Shown in pieces: positions 36,506 through 45,599 of a DNA stretch of 64,000 bases (its first letter is position 1; every line of letters begins with the position of its first letter). This DNA is from Ructibacterium gallinarum. Lineage in GTDB: Bacteria > Bacillota > Clostridia > Monoglobales > Monoglobaceae. The position numbers and the translations under genes were made by a program. Location of the stretch: assembly GCF_014982785.1 (NCBI RefSeq), contig NZ_JADCKB010000001.1, forward strand, positions 1 through 64,000, given 5' to 3'. The notes beneath the pieces were generated by a model that worked only from the letters and a program-made list of their open reading frames with translations, was not told where the DNA came from and did not search any database.

Positions 36506-37804
36506 TTAAAACGCTATCTGTGGCCGGTCTGTCACTTGAAATTCATGGTTCAATACCACCCAATTTTGCGGAAATTCTCGCATGGAATTCCAATATCCAA
36601 TTCCTACCAATCCATATTCATATACCAGATTCAACTTGGCTAAAATACTCCGGGCATCTTCAAACCACACTTCATGAAGGCTCCCTTCTTCATCTGCATA
36701 CCGGAACCACGGCGCCTGCGCCTTTTCATCAAATAAAATTTCAGCACCATATTTCCCCGCCAGCCGAACCGCTTCCACCGGAGATATGGACGGTGCTCCC
36801 GGATTTCCTTTTTCATAAGGCAACGTCCAGTCATATCCATAAGTGGGAATACCAAGAAATAATTTCTCCCGTGAAATACGGGTCAAGGCATAATCTACCA
36901 CTTGACGCACATTCTGAATGGGTGCCACTGCCATAGGAGGTCCATAGGTGTACCCCCACTCATAGGTCATCAAAAGCACCATATTAGCCGCCGCCCCGAT
37001 ACCCGCATAATCATGGCCTTCATACAGCACACCCCGCTGGGTATCACTTGTCTTAGGGGCCAGTGCCGAAAACACAGGGTAACCCATTGGATTTAAATAA
37101 AGCCGTAAATTCTGTAAAAATGTAATGTAATCATAACGCTCTTCCGGATAGATAAATTCAAAATCCACATCTAATCCTTTATAATTTTTTTCTTGCAAGG
37201 TTTGTATGATTTCTCGGATTAGTTTTTCCTGTTTTTCAGTATCATTAAAAATCATGCTGGCGCGGTCATTGCTAAATCCTCCCTGTTCTGTCAGTGTAGA
37301 CAGATGCATGAGAGGTCTTGCTGCATAGGCCTTCGCTAACCTCAACAATGTTTCATCCTCCAGTTGTACCAATCCCCCATCTGTATTGATTCCATAAGTA
37401 AACGGAGTAAACCAGGATAAAAATGGAAGCTGTGGCCGCAGCAATTCCACATTGATATAAGGATAAGCATAACTATTTGTCATAATGTTTCCTTTCGTCC
37501 ATTGCTCTTGATATTGAAGAACAATTGTACTGCCTCGGCCCAGCAGCGCCTGTCCTTTCAGCCACAAATTATTACGGTAGATCTGCCGCATTGAAATTCC
37601 ATTGGCCTTAGCGATAGCATACAAGGTATCCCCCTGTCGGACTGTATACACCTTCTCCGGAATCTGTACCACAACAGCTTGCCCAACCACCAAAATATCC
37701 TCGGCTTTGAGACCATTATCCGCCATCAAATGAACGGGGTTAACTCCATATCGTTTTGCAATGGAATAAATGGTATCTCCAGCTTTTACAATATAAATAA
37801 TCAT
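36506..37804 (-). CDS. LysM-GH18 spore-cortex-type glycoside hydrolase (YaaH/SleL-like)
   Basis: A 432-residue protein with two N-terminal LysM peptidoglycan-binding repeats (about 2-46 and 52-96, each with a GDT[IL]Y.IAK signature) and a family 18 TIM barrel (about 115-425). The barrel active site GLDVDFEF keeps the D-x-D-x-E residues (Asp212, Asp214, Glu216). This architecture is that of the spore N-acetylglucosaminidases YaaH and SleL, which act on spore cortex; there is no classical signal peptide, also typical of spore-coat-assembled forms. The start at 37804 follows AGGAGGGG. The gene is alone; no clear sigma-A promoter is seen, so sporulation control is possible. Confidence 0.85.
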   Translation of the reverse strand: MIIYIVKAGDTIYSIAKRYGVNPVHLMADNGLKAEDILVVGQAVVVQIPEKVYTVRQGDTLYAIAKANGISMRQIYRNNLWLKGQALLGRGSTIVLQYQEQWTKGNIMTNSYAYPYINVELLRPQLPFLSWFTPFTYGINTDGGLVQLEDETLLRLAKAYAARPLMHLSTLTEQGGFSNDRASMIFNDTEKQEKLIREIIQTLQEKNYKGLDVDFEFIYPEERYDYITFLQNLRLYLNPMGYPVFSALAPKTSDTQRGVLYEGHDYAGIGAAANMVLLMTYEWGYTYGPPMAVAPIQNVRQVVDYALTRISREKLFLGIPTYGYDWTLPYEKGNPGAPSISPVEAVRLAGKYGAEILFDEKAQAPWFRYADEEGSLHEVWFEDARSILAKLNLVYEYGLVGIGYWNSMREFPQNWVVLNHEFQVTDRPQIAF

Positions 37805-37984
37805 ACTACCCCTCCTATGCATGATTTTTTTGCCTAATTATTCTTATGTGACAAGCACCACGCTTATGTCTGCCAAAAGCACGTACACTGCAATGTATTT
37901 ATCTATTCCGCTTCATTACAATTCATAAATATAATGACAAAAAAATGATATTTTTCTGCAAATTCATGGTAGCAACTAAAACGG

Positions 37985-38000
37985 GAATATGCTATACTTT
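37985..38000 (+). promoter_or_regulatory. Extended -10 promoter of the sugar-oxidoreductase operon
   Basis: TATGCTATACT (TGn-TATACT, -10 at 37993-37998) lies 40 bases before the first gene. No matching -35 is visible, which would suit an activated or extended -10 promoter. Confidence 0.5.
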
Positions 38001-38038
38001 GCGTAGAATGGAAAACTATATCTGGAGGGATGAAAAAA

Positions 38039-39115
38039 ATGACAAAGTTAAAAGTAGGTATTATCGGTTGCGGCGGCATTGCCAACGGCAAGCACATGCC
38101 GTCCCTCAGTAAGATTGACACAGTGGAAATGACCGCTTTTTGTGATATTATTCCCGAACGTGCAGAAAAAGCGGCAAAAGAATATGGCGTTGACGGCGCC
38201 CGTGTATACGAAGATTACACAGAAATGCTTCAAAAGGAAGAATTAGACGTAGTCCATGTCTGTACACCCAACAATGCTCACGCGCCAGCCTCCATCGCGG
38301 CTATGGAAGCCGGATGCCATGTAATGTGCGAAAAGCCTATGGCCAAAACAGTAAAAGAAGCGGAAGCCATGCTGGAAGCACATATCCGTACAGGCAAGAA
38401 ACTGACCATTGGCTATCAGAACCGCTTCCGTTCCGACAGCCAGTATCTGAAAAAAGTCTGCGAGCGTGGTGATCTGGGCGAAATCTATTTTGCCAAAGCT
38501 CACGCTCTCCGCCGGCGTGCCGTTCCCACCTGGGGCGTATTCTTGGACGAAGAAAAACAGGGCGGCGGTCCACTGATTGATATCGGTACCCATGCACTGG
38601 ATCTCACCTTATGGTGCATGGATAACTACGATGTAAAAAGCGTAAAAGGCACCGTTTATAAAAAGCTAGGAGATCAAAAGGATACTGGCAATGCTTGGGG
38701 AGACTGGGATCCTGAAAAATACACCGTAGAAGATTCTGCATTTGGATTCATTACCATGGCGGATGGTGCAACCATTATTTTAGAAAGCAGCTGGGCAATC
38801 AATATGCTGGATACCAAAGAAGCCAAAACTACACTTGCAGGAACCCTGGGTGGTGCTGATATGAATGACGGTCTGCGACTAAACAAAGCCGATCTTGGCA
38901 AACTGGTGGTAACCAAACCAGCCCTTGATGCCGCTGGTGTAGACTTTTATGACGGCGTTGGCGATGACCCTGCCCTGAATGAAGCCACCCAATGGATTAA
39001 CGCTGTTTTGGAAGATAAAGAGCCCATTGTAAAACCAGAACAGGCTCTAGTAGTCACAAAAGTCCTGGAAGCAATTTACGAAAGTGCGAAAACCGGAAAA
39101 ACGATTGAATTTTAA
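38039..39115 (+). CDS. Gfo/Idh/MocA family oxidoreductase (1)
   Basis: NAD(P)-dependent sugar or cyclitol dehydrogenase family, 358 residues. It has an N-terminal Rossmann domain (VGIIGCGGIANGKH, then CTPNNAHAPASIAA and MCEKPMAKT with the family EKP motif) and the C-terminal mixed-sheet domain with GPLIDIGTHALDLTLW, which holds the conserved D-x-G-x-H. Substrate cannot be read. It opens a run of five genes with two TIM-barrel isomerases, a second Gfo protein and ThuA. That content is typical of oxidation at sugar C3 (keto-sugar chemistry) or inositol-like catabolism. The ATG at 38039 is preferred: GGAGG lies 10 bases upstream, while the ATG at 38030 is only one base after it. Confidence 0.9.
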   Translation: MTKLKVGIIGCGGIANGKHMPSLSKIDTVEMTAFCDIIPERAEKAAKEYGVDGARVYEDYTEMLQKEELDVVHVCTPNNAHAPASIAAMEAGCHVMCEKPMAKTVKEAEAMLEAHIRTGKKLTIGYQNRFRSDSQYLKKVCERGDLGEIYFAKAHALRRRAVPTWGVFLDEEKQGGGPLIDIGTHALDLTLWCMDNYDVKSVKGTVYKKLGDQKDTGNAWGDWDPEKYTVEDSAFGFITMADGATIILESSWAINMLDTKEAKTTLAGTLGGADMNDGLRLNKADLGKLVVTKPALDAAGVDFYDGVGDDPALNEATQWINAVLEDKEPIVKPEQALVVTKVLEAIYESAKTGKTIEF

Positions 39116-39147
39116 AATTAATCTATTATATAAGGAGGAAACAAATC

Positions 39148-40113
39148 ATGAAGCTTGGTGTTATGAATCCTGTACTAAACCAATATACATTTGAAGAAGC
39201 CATTGAATATCTGGAAAGCCTGGGCGTACAGACCATTGAAATTGGCGCAGGTGGTTTTCCGGGCAACCAACATTTAAAACCCGAAGAGCTGCTGCAAAGC
39301 CCGGAAAATGTGAAGAATTATAAAAAAGCTCTGGAAAACCATCATTTAGAAATTTCTGGTATTAGTTGCCATGGTAACCCCTTGCATCCACAGAAAGCAA
39401 TTGCAGAAAAATTCCATAATGAATTTAAAAATGCGATTCTGGCGGCAGAAGCTCTGGAAGTAGATACGGTAATCGGTTTTTCGGGCTGTCCCGGAGACTG
39501 CGACACTTCCAAATACCCCAACTGGGTTACCTGCCCCTGGCCGGAAGATTTTACTGAAATTTTAAAATGGCAATGGAATGAAAAGGTCATTCCCTACTGG
39601 AAAGACATGGCCAAATTTGCCGCAGAACATCATATTAAAAAAATTGCATTTGAAATGCATCCCGGCTTTGTTGTTTATAATCCTGAAACATGCCTGCGGC
39701 TGCGCAATGCCGTTGGCGAGATTATTGGCGCAAACTTTGACCCCAGCCATTTGTTCTGGCAGGGTATAGATCCAGTCGCGGCAATCCGTGCATTAAAAGG
39801 TGCTCTTTATCACTTCCATGCAAAAGATACTCGTATTGACCAACGCAACTGTGATGTCAACGGTGTTCTGGATACCAAGAGCTATGGTGATATTCCAGAA
39901 CGGTCTTGGGTATTCCGCACCATCGGCTATGGACACGACAAAAAGGTTTGGAATGATATTATCAGTATGCTGAAAACCATTGGATACGATGGCGCTATTA
40001 GCATTGAACACGAAGACGGCTTAATGTCACCGAAAGAAGGCCTGGAAAAAGCTGTGGCTTTCTTGAAAGATGTTTTAATTTTTGAAAATGCAGGAGAAAT
40101 GTGGTGGGCATAA
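39148..40113 (+). CDS. Sugar phosphate isomerase/epimerase family TIM barrel (1)
   Basis: A 321-residue xylose-isomerase-like TIM-barrel protein (AP endonuclease 2 superfamily). Metal-ligand type motifs include the EIGAGG start, GISCHGNP, KIAFEMHPGFVVYN (Glu), GANFDPSHLFWQ (Asp/His), YHFHAKDT and AISIEHEDGLMSP (final Glu). The length and these sites fit isomerases or epimerases of free or keto sugars. The start follows AAGGAGG. It lies 32 bases after the first dehydrogenase gene and its stop overlaps the next start by one base. Confidence 0.88.
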   Translation: MKLGVMNPVLNQYTFEEAIEYLESLGVQTIEIGAGGFPGNQHLKPEELLQSPENVKNYKKALENHHLEISGISCHGNPLHPQKAIAEKFHNEFKNAILAAEALEVDTVIGFSGCPGDCDTSKYPNWVTCPWPEDFTEILKWQWNEKVIPYWKDMAKFAAEHHIKKIAFEMHPGFVVYNPETCLRLRNAVGEIIGANFDPSHLFWQGIDPVAAIRALKGALYHFHAKDTRIDQRNCDVNGVLDTKSYGDIPERSWVFRTIGYGHDKKVWNDIISMLKTIGYDGAISIEHEDGLMSPKEGLEKAVAFLKDVLIFENAGEMWWA

Positions 40114-41177
40114 TGAAGATTTACAAAGCAGCATTGATTGGGTACGGTGGAATGGCCGGCCATCACGAAAAAGTAATGCGGGTAGACTATGACCGCATGA
40201 AATTAAAAGGCGTTTTTGATCTGGATCAGCGCCGCATGGACGTGGCAGCAAAACAGGGATATTATACCTATTCTTCCAAAGAAGAATTGCTCTCTGACCC
40301 GGAAATTGATGTAGTAATCATTGCTACAACCAACGAAGCACATAAAGAGCTTGCACTTGAAGCGCTTGCCGCTGGCAAACATGTCATTTGTGAAAAACCT
40401 GTTACCATAACCTCCGCTGAATTGGAGGAAATTATGGAAGCTGCCAAACATAGCCGCGGTATTTTTACCATTGACCAAAACCGACGCACCAACAAGGATT
40501 TTGTGTTGATGCGCAGGCAAGTGGAATCGGGCATTATTGGAAAGCCCTATGTCATTGAATCCAGAGTGGAAGGTTCCCGGGGAATGCCCTCCGGTTGGCG
40601 GACCATGAAGCATCTGGGCGGTGGAATGATGCTGGACTGGGGTGTTCACCTGATCGATCAGATCATGTATATGATCCCTGAAAAAGTAACCAATGTTTTT
40701 TGCAAAATGTATAGCATTGAGTACCCGGAAGTAGATGACAACTTCCGAATGACCATGACCTTTGAAAGCGGACTTACTGCACACATTGAGGTTTCTACCA
40801 ATAACTACATCACACACCCTCGCTGGTATGTTCTGGGTGAAACTGGTACTCTGGTAGTAGATGACTGGAGCTGCAATGGAAAAGTCGTCCGCTGTATTGA
40901 TAAGGAAAATGTCTGGGAAGAAGAAATTGTCTATACCAAAGCAGGACCTACCAAAACTATGGCACCGCGAAATCCTAATTCGACCGAAACAATCCTGCTA
41001 TCAGAACCTACCGATGTCATAGATAACCTTACAGTAGTTTATAATCAGTTGCTGGACTGTGTAGAAGGCAAAGCCGAACTTACCATTAAACCGGCCGAAG
41101 CTCTGCGGGTTATGAAAGTGATGGAAGCCGCTTTCCAGTCTCATGAAACCGGGGATGCGATCCATACCAATATATAA
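40113..41177 (+). CDS. Gfo/Idh/MocA family oxidoreductase (2)
   Basis: A second, clearly different member of the family, 354 residues. Visible are the Rossmann start AALIGYGGMAGHHEK, IATTNEAHKELALEAL, ICEKPVTIT (EKP), then HLGGGMMLDWGVHLIDQIMYM (D-x-G-x-H) in the C-terminal domain. The ATG overlaps the previous stop (TAATG), so it is translationally coupled. With the first dehydrogenase it may form a two-step or reciprocal redox pair on the same sugar; this is inference from adjacency. Confidence 0.9.
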   Translation: MKIYKAALIGYGGMAGHHEKVMRVDYDRMKLKGVFDLDQRRMDVAAKQGYYTYSSKEELLSDPEIDVVIIATTNEAHKELALEALAAGKHVICEKPVTITSAELEEIMEAAKHSRGIFTIDQNRRTNKDFVLMRRQVESGIIGKPYVIESRVEGSRGMPSGWRTMKHLGGGMMLDWGVHLIDQIMYMIPEKVTNVFCKMYSIEYPEVDDNFRMTMTFESGLTAHIEVSTNNYITHPRWYVLGETGTLVVDDWSCNGKVVRCIDKENVWEEEIVYTKAGPTKTMAPRNPNSTETILLSEPTDVIDNLTVVYNQLLDCVEGKAELTIKPAEALRVMKVMEAAFQSHETGDAIHTNI

Positions 41178-41196
41178 GGTTTTCGGAGGAATTACA

Positions 41197-41928
41197 ATGC
41201 AATACTCACTTCAGCTTTACTCTGTGGTACATGCTATGGAAAAGGATTTTAAAGAAACCGTCCGCCATACTGCTCAAATTGGTTATGATGGTGTTGAATT
41301 TGCTGGTTTTTATGACATGAACGCAGCAGATATAACACAGCTGCTTACAGAAAACAAGTTATATTGTCACAGTTCTCACTGCAGCGTGGATCAGTTTGGG
41401 GATGCATTTGACAAAACTCTTGCTTTTCACCGGGAAATTGGATGTAAATATATTATCCTTCCTTATTATTCCTTTTCCTCTTCTAAAGACATTGACAAAG
41501 TAGTACAATTGTTAAACGATGCTGCTGAACAGGCTGCACCGTACGGAATCAAGATCGGCTATCATAATCACCAACACGAGTTTGAATCCATAGACGGCAA
41601 GAGGATCTTGGATGAAATTGCCGCCCGCACCTGCGAAAATGTAGTGATCCAGCTGGATGTTTTTTGGGCGGCTTATGCCGGGATAGATCCCATTGCCTGG
41701 ATCAAAAAATGGGGCAAAAAAGTAGAAATGATACATTTAAAACAAATTGACAGCAACAAAGAAAATGTTGATTTTCCCGATGGCATTCTCGACATGAAAG
41801 CCATTATTAATGCAGCCGCCTATGCCAAGGAATTTACCGTTGAACATGAACGGCCAGAAGACGAAGATGCTGTGATTTGGAAGAGTGTACAACGAAATAT
41901 TGAATACTTAAAGGAGCTGAATCTCTAA
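41197..41928 (+). CDS. Sugar phosphate isomerase/epimerase family TIM barrel (2)
   Basis: A shorter TIM-barrel member, 243 residues, with QLYSVVHAM, IGYDGVEFAGFYD, IGYHNHQHEFE (metal-binding His/Glu), VIQLDVFWAAYAGIDP, HLKQID and FTVEHERPEDED (terminal Glu). It is the type common beside Gfo/Idh/MocA enzymes and 3-keto-sugar metabolism. The ATG at 41197 follows CGGAGGAATTACA. It runs directly into the ThuA gene with a one-base overlap. Confidence 0.88.
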   Translation: MQYSLQLYSVVHAMEKDFKETVRHTAQIGYDGVEFAGFYDMNAADITQLLTENKLYCHSSHCSVDQFGDAFDKTLAFHREIGCKYIILPYYSFSSSKDIDKVVQLLNDAAEQAAPYGIKIGYHNHQHEFESIDGKRILDEIAARTCENVVIQLDVFWAAYAGIDPIAWIKKWGKKVEMIHLKQIDSNKENVDFPDGILDMKAIINAAAYAKEFTVEHERPEDEDAVIWKSVQRNIEYLKELNL

Positions 41929-42656
41929 TGAAGGTATTAGTATGGAATGAATATTTTCACGAAAAAAATGATGAGAAGGTAAAACAGGTTTATCCTGCCG
42001 GCATTCATCAAGCCATTGCAGATTTTTTATCAAAAGAGCCTGATATGGAAGTGAAAACCGCTACGCTGGAGGATCCGGAGTGCGGCCTTACACCAGAAGT
42101 CCTGGCAGAAACAGATGTACTGCTTTGGTGGGGACATATGGCGCATGATAAAGTTCCAGATGAAATCGCAGCCAGAGTGCGTGACGAAGTACAAAAAGGC
42201 ATGGGTTTTATTGCTCTACACTCTGCGCATATGTCCAAACCCTTTCGGTACCTGATGGGAACCAGCTGTACGCTGACCTGGCGTGAAAACGGAGATTCTG
42301 AACGGGTCTGGGTTGTTGCTCCCTCCAGCCCAATTGCCCAGGGAATTGACCGGTTCTTTACCCTTCCTCATGAAGAAGCTTATGGAGAACATTTTGACAT
42401 CCCAGAACCGGATCGACTGGTATTCATCGGGCATTTTGACGGTGGCGAGGTATTCCGCAGCGGTTGCTGTTACCATCGCGGCATGGGTCGTGTTTTCTAT
42501 TTCCAGCCCGGACACGAAACCTATCCTACCTATTATATCCCGGAAGTACAAACCGTTTTGAAAAACGCGGTACGCTGGGCGGCCCCCATTTGTCGGCTGT
42601 CTGCTCTGGACTGCCCACAAGTTAAACCGATTCTTCCCGTACATTCTGAAGAATAA
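41928..42656 (+). CDS. ThuA-domain protein (trehalose utilisation type)
   Basis: A 242-residue ThuA family protein with a glutamine-amidotransferase-like fold (VLLWWGHMAHDKVPDEIAARV, KGMGFIALHSAHMSK, EEAYGEHF, CYHRGMGRVFYFQPGHETYPTYY). In Agrobacterium and related bacteria ThuA lies beside ThuB, a Gfo/Idh/MocA enzyme, and acts on oxidised disaccharides. The start overlaps the preceding stop by one base. It is the last gene of the five-gene unit; a strong bidirectional terminator follows. Confidence 0.9.
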   Translation: MKVLVWNEYFHEKNDEKVKQVYPAGIHQAIADFLSKEPDMEVKTATLEDPECGLTPEVLAETDVLLWWGHMAHDKVPDEIAARVRDEVQKGMGFIALHSAHMSKPFRYLMGTSCTLTWRENGDSERVWVVAPSSPIAQGIDRFFTLPHEEAYGEHFDIPEPDRLVFIGHFDGGEVFRSGCCYHRGMGRVFYFQPGHETYPTYYIPEVQTVLKNAVRWAAPICRLSALDCPQVKPILPVHSEE

Positions 42657-42667
42657 CATTTTATTGC

Positions 42668-42720
42668 TAAAAATCCCCTGGAAATCAGAAAATTCCGATT
42701 CCCAGGGGATTCCTTTTTCT
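42668..42720. terminator. Bidirectional terminator between thuA-like gene and ogt
   Basis: Arms AATCCCCTGG and CCAGGGGATT with inner pairing AATC/GATT are followed by TTTTT on the plus strand; A-rich sequence precedes the left arm, which serves the minus-strand ogt. Confidence 0.8.
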
Positions 42721-42722
42721 GT

Positions 42723-43184
42723 CTACTTCCGGCTATGCCTACTCTCCAAGTCAAGCAGTGCTTTTTTCATAGGGAGTCCTCCTCCATATCCCACAAGTGT
42801 ACCATCTGCACCGATTACCCGATGACATGGCACGGCAATCATGATGGGATTGCGATTCGCCGCCATACCTACAGCACGGGCGGCACGAGGGCTGCCAATT
42901 TTCTCTGCGATCTGCCCATAACTTTGGGTTTTGCCATAAGGTATTGCACAAATCGCATTCCATACCTTTTGTTGAAAAGGAGTTCCGCGCAACACATAGG
43001 GAAAAGAAAAATCCTTTCTTTTGCCACAGGCATATTCCTCCATCTGCTCAAAAACCAACCGGCTCAGCACCGATGTATCCGGTTGTGCTTCTCCCTGTAC
43101 GATTCTAATGCCAAGAACCTCTTGTCCATTGTGTTCTATTTCCAAAGTGCCGAACCAAAACGCCCGGCGTGCAAGATATCCCAT
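42723..43184 (-). CDS. ogt: Methylated-DNA-[protein]-cysteine S-methyltransferase
   Basis: Suicide repair protein that removes alkyl groups from O6-alkylguanine. The 153-residue protein has the helix-turn-helix segment GTPFQQKVWNAICAIPYGKTQSYGQIA and the active site IAVPCHRVIG with the acceptor Cys120. Length and motifs match the cytosolic Ogt type. The ATG at 43184 follows CAGGAGG. It is the last gene of the 14-kb minus-strand array. Confidence 0.94.
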   Translation of the reverse strand: MGYLARRAFWFGTLEIEHNGQEVLGIRIVQGEAQPDTSVLSRLVFEQMEEYACGKRKDFSFPYVLRGTPFQQKVWNAICAIPYGKTQSYGQIAEKIGSPRAARAVGMAANRNPIMIAVPCHRVIGADGTLVGYGGGLPMKKALLDLESRHSRK

Positions 43185-43213
43185 AGCACCGCCTCCTGAT
43201 TGGTTCAATGCAC

Positions 43214-43744
43214 TTACCGCGAATATCCGATATCAATCATTTTTTTATTCAGTTCTGCTAGTGCCGCACGGGATTTTGGCGTGTGCTCTTCAATGCTTTT
43301 ATAAACCATCTCTATCTGGAGCATCTGCCGATGCTTTAGCGCCGCTCCCAGCATTACCATATTCCCCAAATTTTCATTGCCCGCTTCTCCGGCCAAATGC
43401 TTTGCTGGAATATAGACTGCTTCTACGTCATCCCGGGCAACTTTTTTATCAATCAAAAAGCTGTCCAGAATAATCAATCCCCCAGGGACCACCGCATTTT
43501 CAAATTTCTCCAAAGAAGGTTTGTTCATGGCAATCAAAATATCCGGTGTCGTAATGACCGGCGACCCAATGGGCTGATCAGAAAGGATGACCGAACAATT
43601 GGCAGTACCTCCCCGCATCTCCGGTCCGTAAGAGGGTAGCCAGGAAATTTGAAGACCTGCATCCATACCTGCATAAGCCAAAGTTTTTCCGGCAAACAAA
43701 ACGCCTTGACCGCCAAAACCGGCAAAGATTATCTTCTGTATCAT
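43214..43744 (-). CDS. vorC: 2-oxoacid:ferredoxin oxidoreductase, gamma subunit
   Basis: Gamma (interdomain) subunit, 176 residues, with GFGGQGVLFAGKTLAYAGMDAG at the start, GPEMRGGTANCSV and an ILDS/MLGAALK C-terminal half, all standard. It overlaps the beta-subunit gene by four bases. The set alpha, beta, gamma and ferredoxin delta matches the four-subunit archaeal/clostridial enzymes for branched-chain or 2-oxoglutarate-type acids. Substrate (VOR, KOR) is not certain. Confidence 0.85.
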   Translation of the reverse strand: MIQKIIFAGFGGQGVLFAGKTLAYAGMDAGLQISWLPSYGPEMRGGTANCSVILSDQPIGSPVITTPDILIAMNKPSLEKFENAVVPGGLIILDSFLIDKKVARDDVEAVYIPAKHLAGEAGNENLGNMVMLGAALKHRQMLQIEMVYKSIEEHTPKSRAALAELNKKMIDIGYSR

Positions 43745-44496
43745 TTCTCTACCTCCTCTTGCAAGCGATCACAATACACACCCAGCGGATACTGCGGCAT
43801 CATGTTTTCACGAAGCCATTTCAGCGCTTCTTCCGGACTCAAGCCCCAGTTTGTAGGACAGGTTGAAAGCACCTCTACCATAGAAAATCCTTTTTTGTCC
43901 AGCTGACACTGAAAACTTTTCTTGATCGCCGCTTTGGCTTTTTTGATATTAGGGATGCTGTCTACCGAAACCCGTTCAATGTAAGCCGCTCCCTGAAGGG
44001 TTGAAAGCATTTCTGACATACGAATCGGATATCCCTGATTTTCCACCTTCCGTCCATACGGCGTGGTCTGAGTAACCTGCCCCACCAGAGAGGTAGGCGC
44101 CATCTGTCCGCCAGTCATACCATAAATGGCATTATTGACAAATACGATTGATATATTTTCAGCTCTGGCAGCGGCATGAACTGTTTCTGCCGTACCAATT
44201 GCCGCCAAATCACCGTCACCTTGATAAGTAAAGACCAAATGATCCGGATGTACACGCTTAATACCAGTTGCTACCGCAGGTGCTCTTCCATGCGCGGCTT
44301 CCTGCATATCACATTCAAAAAAATTATATGCTGTTACACTACATCCCACCGGTGCAACGCCTACTGTTTTTCCTTCCATTCCCAGTTCATCAATGACCTC
44401 TGCTACCAGCCGGTTAATGATTCCGTGCGTACAGCCAGGACAATAAGACAACGTAACGTCACTAAGTGCATGGGGTCTATCAAATACGGTTTCCAT
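43741..44496 (-). CDS. vorA: 2-oxoacid:ferredoxin oxidoreductase, beta (TPP) subunit
   Basis: Catalytic beta subunit, 251 residues, binding thiamine diphosphate and Mg: YCPGCTHG (Cys pair near a cluster or TPP), VGCSV, the TPP motif YQGDGDLAAIGT with NNAIYGMTGGQ, and VEVLSTCPTNWGLSPEEA. The enzyme oxidises a 2-oxo acid to acyl-CoA, reducing ferredoxin. The start follows AAAGGAG. Substrate is best guessed as branched-chain keto acids because this alpha-beta-gamma-delta arrangement is usual for VOR, but 2-oxoglutarate is also possible. Confidence 0.88.
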   Translation of the reverse strand: METVFDRPHALSDVTLSYCPGCTHGIINRLVAEVIDELGMEGKTVGVAPVGCSVTAYNFFECDMQEAAHGRAPAVATGIKRVHPDHLVFTYQGDGDLAAIGTAETVHAAARAENISIVFVNNAIYGMTGGQMAPTSLVGQVTQTTPYGRKVENQGYPIRMSEMLSTLQGAAYIERVSVDSIPNIKKAKAAIKKSFQCQLDKKGFSMVEVLSTCPTNWGLSPEEALKWLRENMMPQYPLGVYCDRLQEEVEK

Positions 44497-44516
44497 TTTC
44501 TCTATCTCCTTTCCCC

Positions 44517-45584
44517 TTATTTACAAATGTACTGTTTGGCCTGCTTCACAATGGCTTCCTGATCCGGAACCATACCGCCGTTACGGCCGTAAAAATATAC
44601 TGGTTTTTTCCCATTAACAGCCAAGCGTACATCTTCTATCATCTGTCCCTGACTCATTTCCACCGCCATAAACGCCTTGGAAGTTTCCGCGGCGGCGCGG
44701 GCATAAATGGCTTCTGTCGGGAAAGGCCAAAGTGTAATCGGCCGAATCAATCCCGCTTTAATGCCTTCTTCCCTCAACATATTTACCGCCGACATGGTAA
44801 TTCTTGCAATGGTTCCATAAGCCACAAAAATCAATTCGGCATCCTCTGTCTGATATTCTTCCACACGTACCTCATTTTCCATGATGGTTTGATACCGCTT
44901 CTGTCGGTCATTGTTCAAGTTTTCCAGTTCTTCCGGGGTCAGATACAGCGAATTGATAATATTTTTCTTCCGCTTCATCATGGTTCCGGTGGTTGCCCAA
45001 GGCTTCTCCGGCAAGCTGGAAGGATCGCGCTCTTCCTGAAATGCCACCGGCTCCATCATCTGCCCCAGCATACCATCACCCATAATCATGGCCGGCATGC
45101 GATACTGATCCGCTTTATCAAATGCCGTACCAATCAAATCCGCCATTTCCTGAACGGAAGACGGTGCAAATACCAGCAGATGATAATCCCCGTGACCGCC
45201 GCCCTTGGTCGCCTGGAAATAGTCAGACTGTGCCGGCTGGATACCGCCCAGGCCAGGACCGCCACGAACAATATTGATGATCACACACGGCAGATCTGCT
45301 CCGGCAATATAGGAAATACCCTCCTGCTTTAAGCTGATACCCGGACTTGAGGAACTGGTCATTACTCTTGCGCCGGCACCGGCCGCACCATATACCATAT
45401 TGATTGCGGCAATTTCACTTTCGGCCTGTAAAAACGTACCGCCGCGCTTTGGCATCTGTTTTGCCATATAGGCTGCCAGCTCTGTCTGCGGCGTAATCGG
45501 ATAACCAAAGAAAAACCTGCACCCACTGCGGATTGCCGCCTCCGCCAATGCCTCGTTCCCCTTCATTAAAACTTTCTTTTCCAT
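44517..45584 (-). CDS. vorB: 2-oxoacid:ferredoxin oxidoreductase, alpha subunit (VorB type)
   Basis: Alpha subunit, 355 residues, holding the pyrophosphate and CoA-binding domains: GNEALAEAAIRSGCRFFFGYPITPQTE, ESEIAAINMVYGAAGAGARVMTSSSSPG, the NIVRGGPGLGGIQPAQSDYFQ segment and a C-terminal domain with PFPTEAIY and EMSQGQMIEDVRLAV. These are typical of the subunit named 3-methyl-2-oxobutanoate dehydrogenase VorB in Clostridia. The ATG at 45584 follows AGAGGA with six bases spacing. Confidence 0.88.
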   Translation of the reverse strand: MEKKVLMKGNEALAEAAIRSGCRFFFGYPITPQTELAAYMAKQMPKRGGTFLQAESEIAAINMVYGAAGAGARVMTSSSSPGISLKQEGISYIAGADLPCVIINIVRGGPGLGGIQPAQSDYFQATKGGGHGDYHLLVFAPSSVQEMADLIGTAFDKADQYRMPAMIMGDGMLGQMMEPVAFQEERDPSSLPEKPWATTGTMMKRKKNIINSLYLTPEELENLNNDRQKRYQTIMENEVRVEEYQTEDAELIFVAYGTIARITMSAVNMLREEGIKAGLIRPITLWPFPTEAIYARAAAETSKAFMAVEMSQGQMIEDVRLAVNGKKPVYFYGRNGGMVPDQEAIVKQAKQYICK

Positions 45585-45599
45585 TTTCATTCCTCTTTT

